Source of the DNA: Micromonospora echinospora | Lineage (GTDB): Bacteria > Actinomycetota > Actinomycetes > Mycobacteriales > Micromonosporaceae | NCBI RefSeq assembly: GCF_014203425.1 | Contig: NZ_JACHJC010000001.1 | Location: 6,217,501 to 6,281,500 of the forward strand | Length of the DNA stretch: 64,000 bases | Direction: 5' to 3' | Program-made: the position numbers and the translations under genes | The notes under the pieces: generated by a model | What the model was told of the DNA's origin: nothing | Databases searched by the model: none | Seen by the model: the letters and a program-made list of their open reading frames with translations, nothing else | In this document: piece after piece, positions 8,460 through 14,577 of the stretch | How the letters are laid out: every line of letters starts with the position of its first letter | How positions within the stretch are numbered: the stretch's first letter is position 1

Positions 8460-9080
8460 GTGGGAACCGACATCTATGGCTTCGTCGAGGTCCGGCACCC
8501 CTTCGCGGATGAGGACTGGTACGAGTGGGAGCCGTGGGTGTGCCTGATGCCGATCTCCCCGCTCTACCTGAACGACGACGACGATGCCTTCGCCTGCCTC
8601 TTCGGCGTACGGAACTGGCTCCGCTGGGAGCCGGTCGCAGCTGAGCGTGGCCTCCCGGCGGACGTGTCGAGCGCGGTACGTGGCAGCCATGAGAAGGACG
8701 GGCGACTGGACTCGGCCGTTCATGGCGCGAGCTGGGTGTCCTGGGCCGAGTTGCGCGACCTCGACATGTCGGTCGTGCCCCTTGCTCGCGGGCTCCTGCG
8801 AGTGGAGGATCCGCCGCTGCTGCGCAGGTTCCGGGTGGACGACGAATGGCCCGGCGCGTTCGTCGAGAAGTACGGCGTTCCCCCTGTCGGCGCGTCGCCC
8901 GTCGAGGCGTCGCCGGGTCGCTGGGACGCGGGCGGGGTCACCGTCGAGTACGGACCGGTGACGACCCGGCACGACGTGCTCGGGCCGGGCACCGGATGGG
9001 AGCACGTGTTCGCCGTCATGCGCGCGCTCGGGCAGCGTTTCGGCGATGACGGCGTGCGCCTGGTGGTGTGGTTCGACTAG
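8460..9080 (+). CDS. Hypothetical protein, 206 aa, next to an IS element
   Basis: I do not recognise this family. The protein starts at GTG 8460 as (V)GTDIYGFVEVRHPF, is rich in Trp and acidic residues, and has no signal peptide or membrane segment. The upstream sequence lacks a ribosome-binding site, so a leaderless start is likely. Its stop codon TAG (9078-9080) coincides with the left edge of an IS5-family element: TA is the target duplication and G is the first IS base, so the insertion recreated the stop and left the protein intact. The SUKH-domain gene ends just beyond the IS, and before insertion the two genes probably shared a CTAG at their 3' ends. Confidence 0.7.
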   Translation: MGTDIYGFVEVRHPFADEDWYEWEPWVCLMPISPLYLNDDDDAFACLFGVRNWLRWEPVAAERGLPADVSSAVRGSHEKDGRLDSAVHGASWVSWAELRDLDMSVVPLARGLLRVEDPPLLRRFRVDDEWPGAFVEKYGVPPVGASPVEASPGRWDAGGVTVEYGPVTTRHDVLGPGTGWEHVFAVMRALGQRFGDDGVRLVVWFD

Positions 9081-10121
9081 GGCCTGTGTCGAAGTCGGTG
9101 CCAGGGCTTGAGCCGGCTTGAGGATCTTCGGCGTGTCGGAGATCGAAAGTAGGCGAGGTCTCCGGTAGATGGTTCAGCGACCAAGCAGAACCTGAAAACC
9201 GGAGACCTCGTGGACACCCTAGCGGTGACGAGGCGGTTCGACCTGACCGACGTGCAGTGGGCGGTGCTGGAGCCGTTGCTGCCGACGCCGAAGCGGCCGG
9301 GTCGACCGTCGTCGTGGAGTAGGCGGCAGTTGATCGATGGGATCCGGTGGCGGATCCGGGTGGGTGCCCCGTGGCGGGACGTGCCACCGCAGTACGGGTC
9401 CTGGTCGGCGGTGTATGCCCTGTTCCGACGGTGGCAGCGCGATGGGACCTGGAAGAAGCTGCTCACCGCGTTGCAGACCCTCGCTGATGCGGCCGGGCGG
9501 ATCACCTGGGACGTGTCCGTGGACTCCACCATCACTCGGGCCCATCAGCACGCTGCCGGAGCGCGGAAAAGGGGGATCTGCAGGTCGAACCGCCTGGCGG
9601 GGTCAGCGTCGAGCCGGCAGACCACGCGCTCGGACGGTCCCGCGGTGGGTTGACCACGAAGCTGCATCTGGGCTGCGAGCAGGGACAGAAACCCCTCGCC
9701 ATCGTGCTGACTGCCGGGCAGCGCGGCGACAGCCCGCAGTTCATCCCGGTCCTGACCGCCATCCGCGTTCCCCGCCTGATCCCCGGCCGGCCGAGAACAC
9801 GACCGGACCGGGTCCTGGCCGACAAGGCGTACACCTCGAAGGCCAACCGGGCTTACCTGCGCCGGCGGGGCATCGCCGCGACCATCCCGAGCAAGGCCGA
9901 CCAGGACGCGAACCGGCGGGCAAAGGGATCCAAAGGCGGCCGGCCACCGGCCTTCGACCCGCACATCTACCAGCAACGTCACGCCGTGGAGTGCGGCATC
10001 AACCGCCTCAAACGCAACCGAGCCGTGGCCACCCGCTTCGACAAACTCGCCGTCCGCTACGAGGCCACCATCCACCTCGCCGCCATCAACGAGTGGCTGT
10101 GACCGACTTCGACACAGGCCC
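9080..10121 (+). mobile_element. IS5-family insertion sequence (IS427-like group), 1042 bp
   Basis: Perfect 20-bp terminal inverted repeats GGGCCTGTGTCGAAGTCGGT (9080-9099) and its complement (10102-10121) bound the element. TA duplications flank it (9078-9079 and 10122-10123). One transposase is encoded in two frames joined by a probable -1 frameshift. The left 130 nt are noncoding. Perfect ends and open frames suggest a recent and possibly active copy. It landed between two convergent genes without damaging either. Confidence 0.93.
9210..10102 (+). CDS. IS5-family transposase made by -1 frameshifting
   Basis: The first frame runs from GTG 9210 to TGA 9653. The second is open through this region and ends at TGA 10100-10102. 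A slip back by one at CGG AAA AGG GGG (9564-9575) gives the junction [20 protein letters not shown], then [20 protein letters not shown], the usual sequence of this family. The fused product is about 297 residues. The DDE catalytic residues fall in VDST (first frame), LADKAY and the C-terminal ECGINRLK (second frame). The N-terminal helix-turn-helix-like DUF4096 region ([17 protein letters not shown]) is present. The TTG at 9650 is therefore internal sequence, not a start. Confidence 0.9.
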
Positions 10122-10150
10122 TAGAGCCACAGTGGTTCGACTAGAGCCAC
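10122..10150. repeat. Target-site tandem duplication beside the IS
   Basis: TGGTTCGACTAGAGCCAC is intact at 10133-10150. A second copy is split by the IS into TGGTTCGACTA (9069-9079) and TAGAGCCAC (10122-10130). Before insertion the locus therefore held two adjacent 20-bp copies of the shared 3' end of the convergent genes. This is much longer than the two-base duplication expected for the IS. Confidence 0.7.
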
Positions 10151-10830
10151 CCGCCTGGAGCGACCTGGTCCTCTGCCTGCTCCAGCCAACGCCGGTACCA
10201 GCGGGCGAAGCCGAGCGGCCTGCCGTCGTGGTCGTGGAGCGGCCGGAAACCACTGCCCTCGGCGGTGTCGTCCGCCCACATCTGACCCCGAGCCGGGCCG
10301 GTCAGGACAAGTGCCTCCCGCAGCGCACAGCCGAGGTGACACAGGTACAGCAGGCCGACCGAGTGTTCCGGCGCGAAGACGACGACGTCGTGCTGTTCCC
10401 AGTAGGCGTCCTCGGCCGCGTTGAACTCCTCCTCCGAGGAGTAGTAGTCCTCGTCCGGCGGATCGGGCAGGCCGTCGGCCGGGTTGAACGGCTCGACATG
10501 CGGAAAGGGCCGGCCGAGCGTGCTCCGGTCGGTGAGGTCGGCGCCGTCGCCCTCCCACTGCCACAGTCCGTCGAGCCGGCGCATCGGAAAGAGCCCGTAG
10601 GCGGGCCCCGCGCCGCCTCGCCCCGCCGCCAGCAGGAAGGACCGGTACTCGCCGGGCAGTTCCACCCCGAGTCGGGTCTCGGCTTCGGCCAGCTCCTCGG
10701 CGCTCAGCGGCGGTTCGAGCCGCCAGCAGTGACTCGTGGCGCCGAAGACCTCGCTGGCGCCGGGCGCGGCGGCCAGTCGTGCCAGCCGCTCGCGTACGTC
10801 GGACCAGTCAGCGCTCGTCACGCGCGGCAC
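10141..10830 (-). CDS. SMI1/KNR4 (SUKH) family protein
   Basis: A 229-residue protein with the SUKH core WRLEPPLSAEELAEAETRLG, then VELPGEYRSFLLAAGRGG, a classic SMI1/KNR4 signature. Bacterial SUKH proteins are often immunity proteins against nuclease toxins, but many are orphans of unknown role. No toxin gene is adjacent. An acidic Tyr-rich segment (PPDEDYYSSEEEFNAAED) lies near the middle. It ends at a TAG shared with a 20-bp duplicated sequence beside the IS. Function beyond the domain is not assigned. Confidence 0.8.
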   Translation of the reverse strand: MPRVTSADWSDVRERLARLAAAPGASEVFGATSHCWRLEPPLSAEELAEAETRLGVELPGEYRSFLLAAGRGGAGPAYGLFPMRRLDGLWQWEGDGADLTDRSTLGRPFPHVEPFNPADGLPDPPDEDYYSSEEEFNAAEDAYWEQHDVVVFAPEHSVGLLYLCHLGCALREALVLTGPARGQMWADDTAEGSGFRPLHDHDGRPLGFARWYRRWLEQAEDQVAPGGWL

Positions 10831-10851
10831 GATACCGGCCCCGCGGTGCCG

Positions 10852-11637
10852 TCAGCCGGCACCCGGGCTGCCCGCCCGCGCGGCAGGCTTCGCGTCGGCA
10901 GCGGGCACGGCCGGCGTCTGTCGCTTCGCGAGAACGATCACGAGCACCAGAAGGAGCACGAGCGAGGCCGGCACCAGTACGGGCGCCAGCGACTGCCAGA
11001 GCGGCCACACCGGCTCGGCGAGACCGTCCGTGGCCAGGTCCGTCCAGGTCATCGCGGCGCCCGGGAGCAGGGCGACCGTCACCAGCACGCCCACCAGCCG
11101 GGGTACGCGCGGCCGTCGCCGCGCCAACAGCCAGAACAGGGCCGCGCCGGCGGCGGCGCCGAGCAGGGTGCCGGTGATCGTGGCGGCGAGGAACCCGCGG
11201 GGCGCGGCCGGTTCCATGCTCAGCCTCGGCCCGTACGCCAGATGGGTGAGCGTGAGCGACATTCCGTCTCTCTCGGCCCGCCAGCCGTCACACGGGGAAC
11301 CCGGCACGTCCCGGAACTCCTGCCACCCCCGCGTCTCGGCGGCGACCCGCAGCCGCTCGGACAGCGCGCAGTCCGCACCGCCGCCGTACTGGAGTTCGAC
11401 CTGACTGCTGCCGAGGTCGTCGGGAGCCAGAGCGACGCCGTACCGGTAGCCGAGCGCGGTGATCGAGCCGATCGGCTCGGTCCCGGGGAGCAGTTCCTGG
11501 GCCGCGCTCAGCGCCTTGTCGAGGCTGACCGGTACGGCGCCCCGGCCGCCGTACCAGGACCCGGCGGCCAGACCGACAGTGCCGAGCAGCACCGCGCCGA
11601 GCAGGACCACCGCGACGTGCCGCAGCCGATGCCGCAC
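10852..11637 (-). CDS. Hypothetical membrane protein with extracytoplasmic domain
   Basis: About 261 residues: one N-terminal membrane segment (HVAVVLLGAVLLGTVGLAAG), a roughly 110-residue outside domain with two cysteines that may pair, then three membrane helices near the C-terminus (GFLAATITGTLLGAAAG, LVGVLVTVALLPGAAMTW, LAPVLVPASLVLLLVL). I do not recognise the family. GTG 11637 is preferred because AGGGGG precedes it by about 8-12 nt; ATG 11676 is an alternative. It lies upstream of the SUKH gene on the same strand, 21 nt apart, so they may form one transcript. Confidence 0.6.
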   Translation of the reverse strand: MRHRLRHVAVVLLGAVLLGTVGLAAGSWYGGRGAVPVSLDKALSAAQELLPGTEPIGSITALGYRYGVALAPDDLGSSQVELQYGGGADCALSERLRVAAETRGWQEFRDVPGSPCDGWRAERDGMSLTLTHLAYGPRLSMEPAAPRGFLAATITGTLLGAAAGAALFWLLARRRPRVPRLVGVLVTVALLPGAAMTWTDLATDGLAEPVWPLWQSLAPVLVPASLVLLLVLVIVLAKRQTPAVPAADAKPAARAGSPGAG

Positions 11638-11720
11638 CGGCCCACCCCCTGAAGTAGTGCGGCACAGCGTAGCCATCACGCGCCATCCCCGGTGCCCGTC
11701 GCGACGAGCGGACGCGCCTC

Positions 11721-12146
11721 CTAGTAGTGGTCCTCGATCGGCCGGCGCGCCTCGTCGAACAGCGCCGGTCCGTCGTACCGCACCGGGCGCGGCGCCGGGG
11801 TGGCCGGCTTGACCTGCTCGAACTGCTCGGTGGACAGCGCGTACACGACCCGGCCGAGGCCGGACGCGTTGATCGCGACTGTGCACATCGGGCAGGGCTG
11901 GCAGCTGGTGTACATGGTGGTGGCGACCGCGGCCTCGGGGGCGAGCTGCCGGGCGGCCCAGCGGGCCAGCTTCAGCTCCGGGTGCGCTGTGACGTCCCGT
12001 TCGGAGACCACCGTGTTGTGGTCCTCGATCAGGACGGTGCCGTCCGCGCCGACCAGCAGCGACGCGAACGGCCGCTCGCCGGACGCGCCGGCCCGGTCGG
12101 CGAGTTCCACGGCACGGCGCAGGAACGCTTCGTCGTCGGGGGTCAT
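11721..12146 (-). CDS. Nucleoside deaminase (cytidine/guanine deaminase-like fold)
   Basis: A 141-residue zinc deaminase with the H-x-E motif as AHPEL (His ligand plus proton-shuttle Glu) and the P-C-x-x-C motif as SCQPCPMC. The family hydrolyses amino groups on nucleobases or nucleosides; the HPE variant and short C-terminus fit the tRNA-adenosine/guanine deaminase-like branch, but the substrate cannot be read from sequence. It lies 15 nt after the questin-oxidase-like gene on the same strand, so the two are probably one operon. Confidence 0.85.
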   Translation of the reverse strand: MTPDDEAFLRRAVELADRAGASGERPFASLLVGADGTVLIEDHNTVVSERDVTAHPELKLARWAARQLAPEAAVATTMYTSCQPCPMCTVAINASGLGRVVYALSTEQFEQVKPATPAPRPVRYDGPALFDEARRPIEDHY

Positions 12147-12161
12147 CGGATCTCCAGGTGG

Positions 12162-13193
12162 TCAGTCGGCGGCGATCTGCTCGACGGATCGGGCGGCGAC
12201 GGCGAGCAGGACCGGGTCGCCGCTGCGGGCGTACGCATCGCTCAGGGTGTCGGTGAATTTGATCGCGTGCGCGTCCCCGGTGTCCAGCGCCCGCGCCATG
12301 ACCTCGCCGGGTTCCGGCCCGGCGGCCGGCGGGAGGGCACGAGCCTCGGCCGGTGCGTAGGCGGCGGTGACGGCGGCGGTCGCCGCCCAGGCGGCGGCCA
12401 GGCTCGGCTGCCACAGCGGCGGCGGCAGGGCCGGCAGGGCACGCAGCACGGCGTTCGGCGCGGTCGCCGCGTGCACGAGCATGACCGGGGCGGCGTACCC
12501 GTGCGTGCCGTGCCGGAGCACTGCGGCGTCGACGACCGCCGCGAGCCGGGTGGGCGCGTCGTCGGCCGCGTCGCCGGGCACCGCCGCCGCCACGGCCGGC
12601 CACCGGGTCAGGTCGGCCAGTTGCGCCAGGCGGGACCGGATGCCGAACCGCTGATCGGGTACGCGGGGCACCGCGTCGAGCGCGGACCGCGCGTCGGTCG
12701 CGGGATACGGCCCGGCGCCCGGCGGCGCGAGCGGCTGCCAGCGGGCGGCCCAGTAGGCGAGCCCGTTGCCGAGTTCGGCCACCCGTGGTCCGGTCTCGGC
12801 GTCCAGCAGGGCGCGTACGGCGTGGCCGACCCGGATGACGCCGTGGGTGGCGCCGGCGGCGATGCCCGGCAGCAGTCGTGGCCACCACCGGGCCAGCACG
12901 TCGCGCCACGGTTCGCCGGCCAGCTCGCGGTCGAAGAAGTGGAGCCAGTCGCCGGTACGCACCGGGTCGCCGAGCGGGTCGCGCCACTCGGCGGCGGCGA
13001 TGCGCCGGATGCCACGTGGACGTTCCTCCAGCCGGTCGGCGTACGCGTCGATCCAGCGGTGCACCGCCCGCCCGTGACCGTGGCGGACCAGCGCCTCGGC
13101 GGCCATCGGCACGTGGTTGGACAGCCACCCGTCGCGCTCGGGACCGGTGTGGCGTACCCGCTCGTACGCCTCGTCGAGAACAGAGTTCGGCAC
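12162..13193 (-). CDS. Questin oxidase family protein
   Basis: A 343-residue protein with the family's opening features: an LSNHVPMAAEALVRHG motif, then W-x-x-x-Y in HRWIDAYADRLEERP, and further His-containing helices (GATHGVIRVGHAVRALLDAE; GTHGYAAPVMLVHAAT; HAIKFTDTLSDAYARSGDP). Fungal questin oxidase and AflY act as Baeyer-Villiger-like ring-opening enzymes. The bacterial members are uncharacterised, so the reaction here is unknown. It is encoded just upstream of a nucleoside deaminase. It is divergent from a secreted CSC-type protein, 80 nt away. Confidence 0.75.
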   Translation of the reverse strand: MPNSVLDEAYERVRHTGPERDGWLSNHVPMAAEALVRHGHGRAVHRWIDAYADRLEERPRGIRRIAAAEWRDPLGDPVRTGDWLHFFDRELAGEPWRDVLARWWPRLLPGIAAGATHGVIRVGHAVRALLDAETGPRVAELGNGLAYWAARWQPLAPPGAGPYPATDARSALDAVPRVPDQRFGIRSRLAQLADLTRWPAVAAAVPGDAADDAPTRLAAVVDAAVLRHGTHGYAAPVMLVHAATAPNAVLRALPALPPPLWQPSLAAAWAATAAVTAAYAPAEARALPPAAGPEPGEVMARALDTGDAHAIKFTDTLSDAYARSGDPVLLAVAARSVEQIAAD

Positions 13194-13273
13194 ACCCGGA
13201 AGCGTCCGACCTGAAGTCCGGTTGACGTCAAGCGGTGCGGAACCCGAGCGGATCGGACGACGTCGAAGCGGTC

Positions 13274-13792
13274 ATGAGACTTCGTGCCCTGCTTGTCGTC
13301 GCACTGGCAGCTCTCGGCCTCGTCGTGGTCATGTCACCGGCCGAACCCGCCTGGGCGTGCTCGTGCGCCGGGTCCACCACCGAACAGGACGACCGCGCCG
13401 ACAGCACCGTCGTCGGCACCGTCTCGCAGGTGACCGACCGCGGGGTCGGGCTCACCGTCGAGTCCGTCGAGAAGGGCGGCGCCCAGGTCGGGCACACCCT
13501 CGCGCTGAGCGTCCGGCCCGGCAGCGCCTCCTGCGGCTACGACTTCCGCCTCGACACCCGGTACCGGGTGAACTCGACGGGCGGCGCCACCGGCCTGTGC
13601 GCCGGAATCCGCGAGGTGTCGGCCCCCACGTCGGCCACCACGTCGTCCGTGGCCTCGGCGGAGCGGACGCGGGTCGCCGGCCGGCATGTCCCCGCCACCT
13701 GGTGGATCGTCGGCGGCGTGACGGTGGCGGCGCTCGCCGCCGCCGGGCTGGTGGTGGCGGCCAGGCGGCGGACCGGACGCGGACACCCCTGA
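13274..13792 (+). CDS. Exported CSC-type (TIMP/netrin-like) membrane-anchored protein
   Basis: A 172-residue protein with a signal peptide (MRLRALLVVALAALGL, ending PAWA) cut just before CSCAGS, a single domain of roughly 85 residues containing further cysteines, then a C-terminal membrane segment (WWIVGGVTVAALAAAGLVVA) and a basic tail. A mature N-terminus of Cys-Ser-Cys is the hallmark of tissue-inhibitor-of-metalloproteinase-like OB folds, which occur in actinobacteria. Role unknown. ATG 13274 is chosen because the signal peptide begins there. It converges with the MOSC gene, 7 nt apart. Confidence 0.65.
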   Translation: MRLRALLVVALAALGLVVVMSPAEPAWACSCAGSTTEQDDRADSTVVGTVSQVTDRGVGLTVESVEKGGAQVGHTLALSVRPGSASCGYDFRLDTRYRVNSTGGATGLCAGIREVSAPTSATTSSVASAERTRVAGRHVPATWWIVGGVTVAALAAAGLVVAARRRTGRGHP

Positions 13793-13799
13793 CGGCCGG

Positions 13800-14447
13800 T
13801 CAGGCCAGGCGGCGGCGGATCCGCGCCATGTCCTCCTCGGGCAGCGCGTCGGCCACCAGCAGCCGGGGCAGCAGCTCCGTCTCCAGCGTCGTGGCCCGGA
13901 ACACCAGCGCCACCGTCACGTCGTGGTCGGGCCGGTGCACGACCTCCACCGGGTCTCCGGCCCCGACGCTGCCCGGCGTGACCACCCGCAGGTACGCCCC
14001 GGGCCGTACCTGCTCGGTGAACCGCTTCATCCAGCCGCGCTCGCCCAGCCACCCCTGGAACGTGCCGCAGGGGATGCGCGGGCAGGTGACCTCCAGCACC
14101 AGCTCCGGCCCGATCCGCCACCGCTCGCCGATCAGCGCGCCGTTGACGTCCAGCCCGGTGGTGGTCAGGTTCTCGCCGAAGCAGCCGTCGGCGAGCGGTC
14201 GGCCCAGCTCGGCCTCCCAGTGGTCCAGGTCCTCCCGCGCGTACGCGTAGACCGCCTGGTCGGTGCCGCCGTGGTGGGCGACGTCGTAGACCCGGTCGCC
14301 GGCGAGCCCGACATCGCCGGTGCCCTTCGGTCCGGGCGCGGTGACGGCGACCCGGCCGTCCACGGGCCGCTTGTCGATGCCGGTGGCCCCGATGCCCTTC
14401 CACGGGTTCGGTTGCGGTCGGCCCACGTTGACGGAGATCACCCTCAT
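13800..14447 (-). CDS. MOSC domain protein (YiiM-like)
   Basis: A 215-residue MOSC-domain protein. Characteristic sequences are GDRVYDVAHHGGTDQAVYAY, GCFGENLTTTGLDVN and EVTCPRIPCGTFQ, the latter holding the cysteine expected to bind molybdenum cofactor sulfur. YiiM relatives reduce N-hydroxylated compounds or confer 6-hydroxylaminopurine resistance. ATG 14447 begins MRVISVNVGRPQPNPW, the conserved start. It is divergent from the Hsp70-like gene with 130 nt between. Confidence 0.85.
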   Translation of the reverse strand: MRVISVNVGRPQPNPWKGIGATGIDKRPVDGRVAVTAPGPKGTGDVGLAGDRVYDVAHHGGTDQAVYAYAREDLDHWEAELGRPLADGCFGENLTTTGLDVNGALIGERWRIGPELVLEVTCPRIPCGTFQGWLGERGWMKRFTEQVRPGAYLRVVTPGSVGAGDPVEVVHRPDHDVTVALVFRATTLETELLPRLLVADALPEEDMARIRRRLA

Positions 14448-14577
14448 GACGGCGACGGTATGCGGCGCAGGGCCGGACGGGCCAGTCCATTCCCCCGGGC
14501 CGGGTGAACGGCGAGGCGGCGTGGCCTGCGTACGATGCGGGCCGGACATCCTCGTCGGGTGGTGGAGGTAGCCGCGA

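Noticed and set aside
9650..10102. Second transposase frame as a separate gene starting at TTG
   Set aside because: The same frame is open upstream and encodes conserved transposase sequence before the TTG, so it is the downstream half of a frameshifted product.
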